64,000 nt of DNA. Origin: Modicisalibacter muralis (GTDB taxonomy: Bacteria > Pseudomonadota > Gammaproteobacteria > Pseudomonadales > Halomonadaceae). The notes under the pieces are model-generated. The model was not told where the DNA came from and did not search any database. It worked only from the letters and a program-made list of their open reading frames with translations. Numbering within the stretch: position 1 is the first letter of the stretch; every line of letters starts with the position of its first letter. This document shows positions 41,244 through 50,400 of the stretch, in pieces. The translations under genes and the position numbers were made by a program. The stretch lies in NCBI RefSeq assembly GCF_900102945.1, contig NZ_FNGI01000007.1, forward strand, positions 1-64,000. The letters run 5' to 3'.

Positions 41244-41352
41244 GGTTTTTTCTTCAAGGCGCGCAGCGCCGGTCTTCTAGCTTCCAGCCACGTAGTGGCG
41301 CTCTTCCAGCTTGCGGTTAGCCGCGTAGCGCCGCTCTTCCAGCTTCCCGCTC
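41244..41352. repeat. Degenerate ~30-bp intergenic repeats with small palindromes
   Basis: Units beginning TTCTTC/TCTTCTAGCTT/TCTTCCAGCTT recur three to four times with about a 30-base pitch. Each is followed by a variable short palindrome such as GCCAC-GTA-GTGGC. The arrangement resembles REP-like or mosaic intergenic repeats. It occupies the space between convergent purH and gabD. Confidence 0.6.
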
Positions 41353-42810
41353 TTATCCCAGGTCGATACACAGGTACTTGGTTTCCAGGAATTCCTCCAA
41401 GCCCTGATGACCGCCCTCGCGGCCCAGCCCGGACTCCTTGACCCCACCGAACGGTGCCGCGGCATTTGAGATCATCCCGGTGTTGATACCAATGATGCCG
41501 TATTCCAGTGCCTCCGAGATATGCCACACCCGGCCTAGATCGCGCGAATAGAAATACGCAGCCAAGCCGAACGGCGTGTCGTTGGCCATCGCCACGGCGT
41601 CCTGTTCGTCATCGAAGGGGAACACCGCGGCCAGCGGGCCGAAGGTTTCCTCCTGGGCCACCAGCATTTCGCCAGTCGCATTGTTGATCAGCGTCGGCGT
41701 GAAGAAATTGCCACCCAGCGGGTGCGGATGCCCGCCCAGCAATAGCTCGGCGCCCTTATCCACCGCATCACGAATATGCTTGGAGACCTTCTCCACGCCA
41801 TTGTCGTCGATCAGCGGACCGATATTGATGCCTTCCTCGGTGCCATCGCCGACATGCAGTTCACTGTTCATCGCCGCCGCCAGCTTTTCACAGAAGGCAT
41901 TGACCACGCTCGACTGCACCAGAAAGCGATTGACGCAAACGCAGGTCTGGCCGGCATTGCGGAACTTGGAGGCCATGGCGCCTTCCACGGCGGCATCGAG
42001 ATCGGCGTCCTCAAAGACGATGAACGGCGCGTTGCCGCCCAGTTCCAGGGAGATTTTCTGGATATGCCGTGATGCCTGCTCCATCAAGGAGCGACCCACT
42101 TCGGTGGAACCGGTGAAGGTGATCTTGCGCACCATCGGCGACTCGGTGAGCGCGCTGGCGATCTCGCTGGCGCGCCCCGGCACGACGTTGAATACGCCAC
42201 GCGGCACACCGGCACGCTCGGCCAGCAGCGCCATCGCGGTCGCCGAGAATGGCGTCTGGCTGGCCGGCTTGACGACGATCGGACAACCCGCCGCCAGTGC
42301 CGCGCCGACCTTGCGAGTAATCATCGCCGCCGGGAAATTCCATGGCGTGATGGCACCGACCACGCCCACTGGCTGCTTGGTGACGACGATACGTTGATTG
42401 CCCTTCGCGGCGGGAACGGTCTCGCCGTAGACACGCCGCGCCTCCTCGGCGAACCAGCGCAGGAAACTGGCGGCATAGACGATCTCGCCAGCGGCCTCCT
42501 TGAGCGGTTTGCCTTGTTCAAGGGTCATGATCATGGCCAGTTCGTCCTGATGTTCGTGCATCAGGTCATGCCATTTCATGAGGATATCGGCGCGCTCCTG
42601 GGCAGTCAGGGCACGCCAGGCGGGGAAGGCCGCCTCGGCCGCGGCAATCGCGCGTTCCGTCTCGACCCGACCGAGGCGCGGCATGCTACCGATGATTTCA
42701 CCGGTGGCGGGATTGTCGACCTCGATCTGTTCACCACTGTCGGCCGCGACCCAGCTACCGTCGATATAGGCGAAAGGACGAAACAGGGGACAATCTTGCA
42801 GGGATTCCAT
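41353..42810 (-). CDS. gabD: NADP-dependent succinate-semialdehyde dehydrogenase
   Basis: A 485-residue aldehyde dehydrogenase. It shows WNFPAAMITRKVGAALAAG, the catalytic Glu in LELGGNAPFIVFEDADL and the catalytic Cys in NAGQTCVCVNRF, plus the C-terminal APFGGVKESGLGREGG. These blocks, especially RNAGQTCVC-NR, are typical of GabD, which oxidises succinate semialdehyde in GABA breakdown. No gabT is adjacent, so glutarate-semialdehyde dehydrogenase is an alternative substrate assignment. Confidence 0.85.
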   Translation of the reverse strand: MESLQDCPLFRPFAYIDGSWVAADSGEQIEVDNPATGEIIGSMPRLGRVETERAIAAAEAAFPAWRALTAQERADILMKWHDLMHEHQDELAMIMTLEQGKPLKEAAGEIVYAASFLRWFAEEARRVYGETVPAAKGNQRIVVTKQPVGVVGAITPWNFPAAMITRKVGAALAAGCPIVVKPASQTPFSATAMALLAERAGVPRGVFNVVPGRASEIASALTESPMVRKITFTGSTEVGRSLMEQASRHIQKISLELGGNAPFIVFEDADLDAAVEGAMASKFRNAGQTCVCVNRFLVQSSVVNAFCEKLAAAMNSELHVGDGTEEGINIGPLIDDNGVEKVSKHIRDAVDKGAELLLGGHPHPLGGNFFTPTLINNATGEMLVAQEETFGPLAAVFPFDDEQDAVAMANDTPFGLAAYFYSRDLGRVWHISEALEYGIIGINTGMISNAAAPFGGVKESGLGREGGHQGLEEFLETKYLCIDLG

Positions 42811-42851
42811 GGCGCTCTCCTTCCATGCAAGCGGCTGCCTTTGGCTACCGC

Positions 42852-43232
42852 TCAGGCTGTCGCCCGGACGTTCACGCTGCCGGGCACGACGTTGTAATGT
42901 AATTGAGACACTCGAGACTCAGTTTCAGGCCCAGGCGCGGACTCTACCAACAAGGATAGCCCAGCGACGATCACGGCCAGAGCAATCGCCGCCCAGCAAA
43001 AGCCGCGCCCCTGATAACGCTCGGGATCACTGCGAATCCGGCGCAGGCCCAGCAGCGCGAAGATCGTCGCCATCAGCCCCAGCAGTGGCGCCAGCATATC
43101 GAAGAACAGGCTGAGCATCGCCGTGACCACGGCCGCAATGGCCCAGTTGGCATAGCGACGCGACACTTGATCGTTCTCGCTGCGATCGCCACCCGAGGGC
43201 GGCTGTGTGCCGGTTGAGTCGCGCTTTCTCAT
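42852..43232 (-). CDS. DUF4190-like small membrane protein
   Basis: A 126-residue protein with a charged N-terminus and three hydrophobic segments in residues about 29-95. Between them lies the loop GLRRIRSDPERYQGRGFCWA, the pattern of DUF4190 proteins (helix, R-I-R-P, G-RG--A, helix). The last 30 residues would be extracytoplasmic. Function is unknown. It lies between folE and gabD on the same strand. Confidence 0.65.
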   Translation of the reverse strand: MRKRDSTGTQPPSGGDRSENDQVSRRYANWAIAAVVTAMLSLFFDMLAPLLGLMATIFALLGLRRIRSDPERYQGRGFCWAAIALAVIVAGLSLLVESAPGPETESRVSQLHYNVVPGSVNVRATA

Positions 43233-43333
43233 GCTATCGATCTTTCCTTTCCATGCTAGGGCCTTTACCGCCCGGGCACCAACCCATGCGGGGCGATTTC
43301 ACCCAGGGGCGCTCGTCTCGGCGAAAAAGCGCA

Positions 43334-43891
43334 TCAGTGGCCGTTGACCAGCATCAGAAACTCCTGGCGAGTCGGCTGGTTCTCGCGAAAGCCGCCCAGC
43401 ATCACCGAACTGGTCATGCTGGAGTTCTGTTTTTCGACGCCGCGCATCATCATGCACATGTGCTTGGCTTCGATGACCACCGCCACACCACTCGCCTGGG
43501 TGACCTGCTGCACCGCCTCGGCGATCTGCCGGGTAAGATTCTCTTGAATCTGCAAACGCCGAGCGTACATATCGACGATACGCGCGAACTTGGATAGCCC
43601 CAGCACCTTGCCCTTGGGCAGATAGGCGATATGGCACTTGCCGATGAAAGGCAGCATATGATGTTCGCACATCGAGTAAAGCTCGATGTCCTTGACCAGT
43701 ACCATCTCGTCGGTCTCGGAGGCGAAGACCGCGCCATTGACCAATTCCTCCAGCGTCTGGCTGTAACCGTGAGTCAAAAACTGCATCGCCTTGGCGGCGC
43801 GTTTGGGCGTATCGCGCAGCCCCTCTCGGCTGGGGTCCTCCCCCAGGCCAGCGATAATCTCACGATAATGATTGGCGAGTTCTTCGGTCAT
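43334..43891 (-). CDS. folE: GTP cyclohydrolase I
   Basis: A 185-residue enzyme making 7,8-dihydroneopterin triphosphate for folate. Zn ligands are in [10 protein letters not shown] and [17 protein letters not shown], and the substrate-site [19 protein letters not shown] is intact. It is a canonical FolE1, not the Zn-independent FolE2. Confidence 0.96.
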   Translation of the reverse strand: MTEELANHYREIIAGLGEDPSREGLRDTPKRAAKAMQFLTHGYSQTLEELVNGAVFASETDEMVLVKDIELYSMCEHHMLPFIGKCHIAYLPKGKVLGLSKFARIVDMYARRLQIQENLTRQIAEAVQQVTQASGVAVVIEAKHMCMMMRGVEKQNSSMTSSVMLGGFRENQPTRQEFLMLVNGH

Positions 43892-44130
43892 CGGTTCAGC
43901 CTATATTCTTGAGGGCTCAATGCGGTTCACTGCGGCCCGTCCCGCAGCAAGCTGACGATTCTAGCGCAGTCCACCGCGAGACGCAGCGTTGCGTCCGTCG
44001 GACTGCTTGGTACTGGCGACATCGTGTCGCGGTCACTGCAACTGCCGCCACCAAGCTGCTTATGATACTGTGCAGCGCATTCCAATCGCGTAATTTGCGG
44101 ACACCAGAATCCTTGTCGAGACCGACGGAC

Positions 44131-44652
44131 ATGCTCAAGACACTCGCCTGCATCCTGCTGGCCGGACTGGCGATACCGGCGCTGGCACAAACCACACTCA
44201 GCCTGCCCGCCGAGGCGCGAGTCGACGTGCAGGTAATCGATAGCGTCACCCTGAACCAGAACACGCCAGAACTGGCGAATGTGTTGTTGCGTCCGGTAGC
44301 GCGAATAGGCTCCAGCGCCACTCATCGCCTGCCCGATTACTGCCTGATCACCGCCGATGCGCGACTCGTCGATCAAGGCATGCGGTTATCCACCAACACG
44401 GTGACCTGCATCGAAGCCGAGGGCGACAATCGTGCCATTTTCAGCGGCGAACTTTCCGCTGCGGCCTTCGAGCGTGATGGCGGTTTCGGACTCGATGTTT
44501 GTACCGAGCGACGCGATGGCCGCTGCACGAGTGCCACACTCGAACCATCCCACGCCTTCCAGTTGAGCATCGGTCGCGACACCGAGATCGCCGAACTGGA
44601 CAACCCCGCCGAGGAGATCAACGAGCAACGCCGCAGCGCCGCTGGCGAATAA
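44131..44652 (+). CDS. Exported hypothetical protein
   Basis: A 173-residue protein with a signal peptide (MLKTLACILLAGLAIPALAQ, cleavage after ALA). The mature part is mainly beta-strand-like, with two Cys pairs (YCLITAD...TVTCIEAEGD and CTERRDGRC) that could form disulfides. No family recognised. The start at 44131 is chosen because it yields the signal peptide; upstream in-frame sequence looks non-coding. Probably periplasmic. Confidence 0.7.
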   Translation: MLKTLACILLAGLAIPALAQTTLSLPAEARVDVQVIDSVTLNQNTPELANVLLRPVARIGSSATHRLPDYCLITADARLVDQGMRLSTNTVTCIEAEGDNRAIFSGELSAAAFERDGGFGLDVCTERRDGRCTSATLEPSHAFQLSIGRDTEIAELDNPAEEINEQRRSAAGE

Positions 44653-44695
44653 GCCTCGACCGGCACGTTATCGACCCCAAAAAGAAGCCGCTTTC

Positions 44696-45679
44696 TCAGG
44701 CCAGCCAGCGTGGCTTACCCAACACCACCCGCTGCTGCTCCAGCGTGCGGATATGCTGATCCCAGTAGTCTTCGCTGGCGACCCAGGGAAAGGCGCGCGG
44801 AAATGCCGGATCTTCCCAGCGCGCCACCAGCCAGGCGCTATGGCGCATCAGCCGCAGCGTGCGCAGCGGCTCGATCCACTCGAGCTGGCGCCGGTCGAAA
44901 TCGCAATGCTGCTCATACCCCTCGAGCAACTCCGAGAGCTGCATCTGTAGCTCCTGATCGTCCTGCGCGGTGAGCATCATCCACAAATCCTGCACCGCTG
45001 GCGCCATGCAGCAGTCATCGAAGTCGACCAGCGTGAAATCTTCATCGCGGCCCAGAATGTTGCCCAGATGACAATCGCCATGCACGCGAATATTGGCATC
45101 GCCGGGCCAGGCGCTGGCACTCAGCATCTCCTGCAATGCCCCGCTCACCCGCTCGTAAGCCTGACGCTGACGGCGACTGAGCCAGGTTCCAGCCAGCACC
45201 CGCTCGCGGCTGGTGGCCGCCATGCAAGCCGGCTCCATGATTTCTCGCGCGCTGAAGGCATGACGTCGCGAGATCGCGTGCAGCCGCCCGATCAACTCGC
45301 CGAGCGCGAATAGATGCGCGGGGTTCTCGAGCTCCGGCGCCTGGCCGGGCACGTGCGGAAACAGCGCGAAACGAAAGCCGTAGGCTTGATGCAGGCTTTC
45401 GCCCGTCTCGTTGCGCCAGGGTGCCGATACCGGCACATCGGCAGCGGCCAATTCGGCGAGAAAGGCATGCTCTTCACGGACCTGCGCCTCGCTCCAGCGA
45501 TCCGGGCGATAGAACTTGACCACCCAGCGCCGTCGGTCGTCGTCGCTGATCAGGAAAACCCGGTTCTCGTAGCTGTTTAGCGCGAAGGGTTCGCCGGGCA
45601 GCCACAGGCCCAGGGCCTCGACAGCAGCGACGATACGCGCCGGAGTCAGGCTTTCGAAAGGATGTTGATTGGCGGCCAT
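44696..45679 (-). CDS. srkA: Stress response kinase A (YihE/RdoA family)
   Basis: A 327-residue APH-like protein kinase. Family blocks are SYENRVFLI, the Brenner-type loop IRVHGDCHLGNIL (catalytic Asp) and LVDFDDCCMAPAVQDLWMML (metal Asp). In E. coli SrkA counters MazF-mediated death under envelope stress; that gene is normally next to dsbA, which is not the case here. Confidence 0.92.
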   Translation of the reverse strand: MAANQHPFESLTPARIVAAVEALGLWLPGEPFALNSYENRVFLISDDDRRRWVVKFYRPDRWSEAQVREEHAFLAELAAADVPVSAPWRNETGESLHQAYGFRFALFPHVPGQAPELENPAHLFALGELIGRLHAISRRHAFSAREIMEPACMAATSRERVLAGTWLSRRQRQAYERVSGALQEMLSASAWPGDANIRVHGDCHLGNILGRDEDFTLVDFDDCCMAPAVQDLWMMLTAQDDQELQMQLSELLEGYEQHCDFDRRQLEWIEPLRTLRLMRHSAWLVARWEDPAFPRAFPWVASEDYWDQHIRTLEQQRVVLGKPRWLA

Positions 45680-45763
45680 GAGCGGTCCTTGATAATCGAT
45701 GGCTGCATGCTAGCAGATCGCGCCCGCACCCGTGGTGCTCTATACGAGGTGCCCATGCTAGCT

Positions 45764-46474
45764 CTACGCAAGCGGGGTACGCGCCACCGCCCACGCCTCG
45801 ACTTCCTCGGCTCCGGCCACCAGGCAGGCCCCGGCGAGTGCCGCCAATGACGCGCCGGTGGTCATGATGTCATCGACCACGGCGACTCTAGGCGGCAGTT
45901 GCGCATCGACGACGAAAGCCCCATGCAGATTGCGCCGCCGCGCCTGGCGATCCAGCCCCCGCTGGGTCGGCGTCTGGCGTATGCGTCGGGCGGTAAAGCA
46001 GGGTAATTCCAGTTGCCGGGCCAGGCGCGTCGTCAGCCATTCGGCCTGATCGAAGCCACGCTCGCGGGCGCGATCGGCATGACGCGGCAACGCAAGCAAC
46101 GCCTGCGGAAGTTCGCTGCGCTGCAATCCTGCCAGCGACTCCTGCATCAGCGTCACCAGTACCGTACCGGCACGCGGCTCGGCCAGAAACTTGAAGCGCT
46201 GCATCAGCGCAGCGACTTCGCCTTCGTAGCGCAAGCCGACGCGTGAACGCACGAAAGGCGGTGGGTGGCGCAGGCAGCGCCCGCATGCGCCGGGAACCGC
46301 CTCGGGTTGCGGCTGCGCGCATTGCACGCAGGCAAGTCGATTCCATGGCAACGACGCGAAACACGCCGCGCACCAGGGCTCGCCCGCCGGTGCCGCGGCA
46401 AGACAGAACGCACAGGGCCCTGGCAAGGCTCTGCGCAGGACGCGGTCAACTTTTCCCAAGCCCTTGGTTGACAT
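45764..46474 (-). CDS. comF: ComF/GntX-family phosphoribosyltransferase-like protein
   Basis: A 236-residue protein with two N-terminal CxxC pairs that could bind zinc (CAFC...CAAC and CVQC...CGRC), then a type-I phosphoribosyltransferase domain with the PRPP loop VAVVDDIMTTGAS. ComF is needed for DNA uptake in competent bacteria; GntX is the E. coli relative. The start overlaps the bioB promoter region, so comF and bioB share a divergent control segment. Confidence 0.88.
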   Translation of the reverse strand: MSTKGLGKVDRVLRRALPGPCAFCLAAAPAGEPWCAACFASLPWNRLACVQCAQPQPEAVPGACGRCLRHPPPFVRSRVGLRYEGEVAALMQRFKFLAEPRAGTVLVTLMQESLAGLQRSELPQALLALPRHADRARERGFDQAEWLTTRLARQLELPCFTARRIRQTPTQRGLDRQARRRNLHGAFVVDAQLPPRVAVVDDIMTTGASLAALAGACLVAGAEEVEAWAVARTPLA

Positions 46475-46495
46475 GAAGCTCCCGCCGTTTAGTAT
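46468..46495 (+). promoter_or_regulatory. Candidate sigma-70 promoter of the bio operon
   Basis: A perfect TTGACA (46468-46473), a 16-base spacer and TAGTAT (46490-46495) precede bioB. A second, perfect TATAAT sits at 46509-46514 inside the operator dyad but with no good -35 box. Confidence 0.55.
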
Positions 46496-46498
46496 TCG

Positions 46499-46526
46499 GT
46501 TAACTTTTTATAATTTTAAAGTTTAC
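46499..46526. promoter_or_regulatory. Candidate BirA operator (BioO)
   Basis: GTTAACTTT and AAAGTTTAC are inverted around an AT-rich core. The outer GTTAAC and GTTTAC boxes span 28 bases, against about 29 for the proteobacterial BioO consensus GTAAACC-N15-GGTTTAC; the left box has one mismatch. A TATAAT lies at the centre, so BirA binding would block polymerase. Confidence 0.7.
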
Positions 46527-46551
46527 TGATTGCCGACCGTGAGTCCCAGCC

Positions 46552-47637
46552 ATGCCCCTGACCCATCCAGCCCCCGTTCGCCACGACTGGACGCTCTCTG
46601 AAATCGAAGCGCTGTTCGCCTTGCCCTTCAACGATCTGCTGTTTCAAGCGCAACGGGTCCACCGGGCACACTTCGACGCCAATGCGGTCCAGGTCTCGAC
46701 CCTGCTGTCGATCAAGACCGGCGCCTGCCCCGAGGATTGCAAATACTGCCCTCAATCCGGCCACTACAATACCGGGCTGGGCAAGGAGAAGCTGCTCGAA
46801 ATCGAGAAAGTCGTGGAACAGGCCCGCGCCGCCAAGCAGGCCGGTGCCAGTCGTTTTTGCATGGGCGCCGCCTGGCGCAGCCCGCGTGAACGCGACTTGC
46901 AGGTGGTGCTGGAGATGGTTAGCCGGGTCAAGGCACTAGGGCTCGAGACCTGCATGACCCTGGGCATGCTTGACGACACACAGGCCTCACGCCTGGCCGA
47001 TGCCGGGCTCGATTACTACAACCATAATCTGGACACCTCGCCGGAATTCTACGGCGACATCATCACCACACGCTCTTATGCCGACCGCCTGGATACGCTG
47101 GCCAGCGTGCGCCAGGCCGGTATGAAAGTGTGCAGTGGCGGCATTCTCGGCATGGGTGAGGCGCCTCGCGACCGCGCCGCCTTGTTGCAACAACTGGTCA
47201 GGCTCGAACCGCATCCCGAGTCGGTACCGATCAACAGGCTGGTCAAGGTGCCCGGCACGCCGCTGGAGAACATCGACGACCTCGACCCACTGGAATTCAT
47301 TCGAGCCATCGCCGTGGCGCGCATTCTGATGCCGAAGAGCCACGTTCGCCTGTCGGCCGGACGCGAACAGATGGACGACTCGACCCAGGCGCTGGCGTTT
47401 CTCGCCGGCGCCAACTCGATCTTCTACGGCGATAAGCTGCTGACCACCGAAAACCCGCAGGTGGAGCGCGACCGCGCGCTGTTCGCACGCCTCGGTCTGC
47501 ACCCCGAGCAGATCGAGACCTGCGCCGACGAAGCTCAGCAGCAAGCGGCACTCGATGATGCGCTAAAGCGCCAGGCGCAGCCGCCCGCCAGTGCACTGTT
47601 CTATGATGCGGCCGTAGCCGCGACCAGCGCCAACTGA
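46552..47637 (+). CDS. bioB: Biotin synthase
   Basis: A 361-residue radical-SAM enzyme that inserts sulphur into dethiobiotin. It has the radical-SAM CPEDCKYC motif followed by PQSGHY, the FCMGAAWR stretch and [13 protein letters not shown]. The first gene of bioB-F-H-C-D, behind a candidate BirA operator. The C-terminal ~30 residues are Ala/Gln-rich. Confidence 0.97.
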   Translation: MPLTHPAPVRHDWTLSEIEALFALPFNDLLFQAQRVHRAHFDANAVQVSTLLSIKTGACPEDCKYCPQSGHYNTGLGKEKLLEIEKVVEQARAAKQAGASRFCMGAAWRSPRERDLQVVLEMVSRVKALGLETCMTLGMLDDTQASRLADAGLDYYNHNLDTSPEFYGDIITTRSYADRLDTLASVRQAGMKVCSGGILGMGEAPRDRAALLQQLVRLEPHPESVPINRLVKVPGTPLENIDDLDPLEFIRAIAVARILMPKSHVRLSAGREQMDDSTQALAFLAGANSIFYGDKLLTTENPQVERDRALFARLGLHPEQIETCADEAQQQAALDDALKRQAQPPASALFYDAAVAATSAN

Positions 47638-47639
47638 AC

Positions 47640-48827
47640 ATGTGGCAAGAAATTTTGGCAGCACGACTCGATGACCAACGGCGATGCGGGCTATGGCGTC
47701 GGCGCGCGACACTGTCGCCGTTGCCCGGCCATCGAGTCGATGACGGCCAGCGCGGTATGCATGATTTCGCCGGTAACGATTACCTGGGAATGGCGCGCGA
47801 CCCACGCCTGGCCGAGGCCCAGGCCGAAGGGGCTCGCCGCCATGGCGCGGGCGCCGGCGCATCGCACCTGGTCAGCGGCCACTTCGGCCCCCATCACGCC
47901 CTCGAGGAACGCCTCGCGGCGCTGACCGGGCGGCCTAGGGCGCTGCTGTTTTCCACCGGTTACATGGCCAACCTAGGTGCGCTCACGGCGCTCTGTGCGG
48001 GCAACGTTCAGGTTTACCAGGACCGCCTCAACCATGCCTCGCTACTCGACGGCGCCAAGCTGGCCGGCGCGCGCGCGCGACGTTTTCATCATCGCGACCT
48101 GGACGATCTCGAACGCCTGTTGTCCCGCACTTCGGACGACACGCCACGGTTGGTGGTCAGCGATGGCGTATTCAGCATGGATGGCGACATCGCCGATATC
48201 GCCGGCCTGGCCGATCTCTGCCAACGCCACGCCGCCTGGCTGATGATTGACGATGCCCATGGCCTCGGCGTGCTCGGCGAACACGGTGACGGCTGCGTGG
48301 GCAGGCGCTTTTCCAGCGAGCGGGTGCCGGTCCTGATCGGCACACTCGGCAAGGCGCTGGGCAGTAGCGGCGCCTTCGTCGCCGGCGATGAACAAGTAAT
48401 CGATACTCTGACACAGTTCGCTCGCCCGTATATCTACACCACCGCGCAGCCCCCCGGCATTGCCTGCGCCACCCTGCGCGCGTTGGAACTGCTCGAAACC
48501 GAGCCCGAAAGACGCATCCGCCTGCACGGACATATCGCCTACTGGCGAAGCCAGGCAACCGCCCTGGGCCTGCCGCTGATGCCCTCGCCAACGCCTATTC
48601 AACCGCTGTTGCTCGGAGACAGCGAGCGCGCCATGCGTTGGGGCCGGGCGTTGCGCGAGCGCGGCTTTCTGGTCGGTGCCATCCGCGAACCCAGCGTACC
48701 CCATGGCCAGGCTCGCCTGCGTATCACCCTCTCGGCGGCGCACGAACGCCAGGCCATCGACGATCTGCTCGCCGCCCTCGGCGAGCTGGCGATGGCCGAT
48801 GCCGTTGCCCCGGAACGCCAATCATGA
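47640..48827 (+). CDS. bioF: 8-amino-7-oxononanoate synthase
   Basis: A 395-residue PLP enzyme joining pimeloyl-ACP and alanine. It has MHDFAGNDYLGMARDPRL, DDAHGLGVLGEHG and the PLP-binding Lys in GTLGKALGSSGAFVAG. It starts two bases after bioB stops and its stop overlaps bioH (ATGA). Confidence 0.96.
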   Translation: MWQEILAARLDDQRRCGLWRRRATLSPLPGHRVDDGQRGMHDFAGNDYLGMARDPRLAEAQAEGARRHGAGAGASHLVSGHFGPHHALEERLAALTGRPRALLFSTGYMANLGALTALCAGNVQVYQDRLNHASLLDGAKLAGARARRFHHRDLDDLERLLSRTSDDTPRLVVSDGVFSMDGDIADIAGLADLCQRHAAWLMIDDAHGLGVLGEHGDGCVGRRFSSERVPVLIGTLGKALGSSGAFVAGDEQVIDTLTQFARPYIYTTAQPPGIACATLRALELLETEPERRIRLHGHIAYWRSQATALGLPLMPSPTPIQPLLLGDSERAMRWGRALRERGFLVGAIREPSVPHGQARLRITLSAAHERQAIDDLLAALGELAMADAVAPERQS

Positions 48828-49579
48828 CGCATCTGGTCTTGCTCTCGGGATGGGGAGTCGCTGCACGCATCTGGCGTCCACTGGATCGCCACTGGTCCAC
48901 GGATATCACCATCACCGCGCCGGATTGGCCCGGCTATGGCGGTCGCGCGCCGCTTCACGAGCCCGATCGGCTTGACGCCTTGACGGCGGCAATGAGCGGC
49001 GAGCTTCCCGAAGATGCCGTGTGGGTCGGCTGGTCGCTCGGCGGGCTGCTGGCGGCCAAACTGCTCGAGCACCTCCCCGCGCCACGTGCGCTGATACTGC
49101 TCGGCATGAATGCGCGTTTTACCGTTGATGCCACTGCCTCGGCGGGTGTCACCGCGAATGAACTGAGCACTTTCCAGCGTGCGTTTGAGCGCGCACCCGA
49201 GAAGACCTGGCGCCATTTTCTGCGCTGGCAACTGGCCGGCGAGCCCGACTCGCGCAGCGCGCGTCAGCGCCTCGAAGACCTGTTGGGCCTGGATGACCTA
49301 CCGGCTGATAAGGCAACACTCGCTAGCGGTCTGAAGCAGCTCGCCACGCTGGATATCAGTCATTCACTGGCAAGCGCGGCCTGTCCGATCATGCGTATTC
49401 GCGGCAGCGACGACCCGCTGCTTCCACCAGCGGATGGCCGCGAACACGCGGTGATCGCCAATGCTGGGCATTGCCCACAGCTTAGTGCGTCGGCTGAACT
49501 GGCAAGACGGCTAAGCGATCTTGCTTGCTACCCGGCCCAATACAACGACACTCCGCGGGAGGCCCAGAATGGCTGCTGA
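48824..49579 (+). CDS. bioH: Pimeloyl-ACP methyl ester carboxylesterase
   Basis: A 251-residue alpha/beta-hydrolase that removes the methyl group from pimeloyl-ACP methyl ester. The nucleophile Ser lies in VGWSLGGLLAAKL, the acid in RGSDDPLLPP and the His in NAGHCPQLS. LSGWGVAARIW provides the oxyanion region. The ATG at 48824 overlaps bioF; the upstream frame is a shadow. Confidence 0.93.
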   Translation: MTHLVLLSGWGVAARIWRPLDRHWSTDITITAPDWPGYGGRAPLHEPDRLDALTAAMSGELPEDAVWVGWSLGGLLAAKLLEHLPAPRALILLGMNARFTVDATASAGVTANELSTFQRAFERAPEKTWRHFLRWQLAGEPDSRSARQRLEDLLGLDDLPADKATLASGLKQLATLDISHSLASAACPIMRIRGSDDPLLPPADGREHAVIANAGHCPQLSASAELARRLSDLACYPAQYNDTPREAQNGC

Positions 49580-50387
49580 GCCCGCTTTGTCGACCAAGCA
49601 GACATTCCAGCCACCTGCCTCACACGACGTCAACTACCACTGGCGTCGTCGCGTGGCGCACGCTTTCAACCGCGCCGCGCCGCGCTATGCCGAGTTGGCC
49701 AGTGCCCAGCAAGCGATGGGCAACGACTTATGGCGGCGCCTGCCCGCCCAGGCCACCTCGATTCTCGACCTGGGCTGCGGACCGGGCCATTGGACCGCAC
49801 GGCTATCGCAACGTTACGGCGTGACCGCCATGGGCCTCGATCTGGCGCCGGGCATGCTTGAAGAGGCATGCCGTCGGCATGGTAATCGGGGGCACTGGCT
49901 GTGCGCCGATGCCGCGGCATTGCCCATCGCCAGCCGCAGTATCGAGCTGGTGTTCTCCAATCTGGCCATCCAGTGGTGTCGGGACCCCGCCGCCGTATTC
50001 GCCGAGCTGTATCGAATCTTGACTCCCGGCGGTCGCGCGCTGATCAACACGCTGGGGCCGGGCACGCTGGCCGAGATCACCATGGCCTGGTCGCGCCCCG
50101 CTCGTCCCGCCGCCGTGGAAGGCTTCGTCGATGTCGATACGCTGCGTCATGCAGCTCATGAGGCTGGATTCCAAGTGCTCCAAGATAGCGTGGCCGAGCG
50201 CTTTTACTATCCCGATCTCGCCGCGGTCATGGCCTCGATCAAGGGCGTCGGCGCCCAGGTTGCCCGTGATGGCGCTCTTCTGACACGCCGCGACATCGCC
50301 CATGCCGCACGGCGTTACGAGAAGCTGCGCGAATCAGCCGGGCTTCCTGTGACTTACCAGCGTCTGACATTCGAATTGATAAAATAA
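49569..50387 (+). CDS. bioC: Malonyl-ACP O-methyltransferase
   Basis: A 272-residue SAM methyltransferase that starts pimelate synthesis by methylating malonyl-ACP. It shows AFNRAAPRYAELASAQ (typical BioC start), the SAM motif ILDLGCGPGHWT and LVFSNLAIQWCRDP. It overlaps bioH by 11 bases. The ATG at 49569 was chosen by length. Confidence 0.94.
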   Translation: MAAEPALSTKQTFQPPASHDVNYHWRRRVAHAFNRAAPRYAELASAQQAMGNDLWRRLPAQATSILDLGCGPGHWTARLSQRYGVTAMGLDLAPGMLEEACRRHGNRGHWLCADAAALPIASRSIELVFSNLAIQWCRDPAAVFAELYRILTPGGRALINTLGPGTLAEITMAWSRPARPAAVEGFVDVDTLRHAAHEAGFQVLQDSVAERFYYPDLAAVMASIKGVGAQVARDGALLTRRDIAHAARRYEKLRESAGLPVTYQRLTFELIK

Positions 50388-50400
50388 GGAGCCACCGCGC

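Noticed and set aside
41193-41352. CRISPR array in the purH-gabD gap
   Set aside because: Units are too short and unequal, spacers are not unique sequences of constant length, and there are no cas genes.
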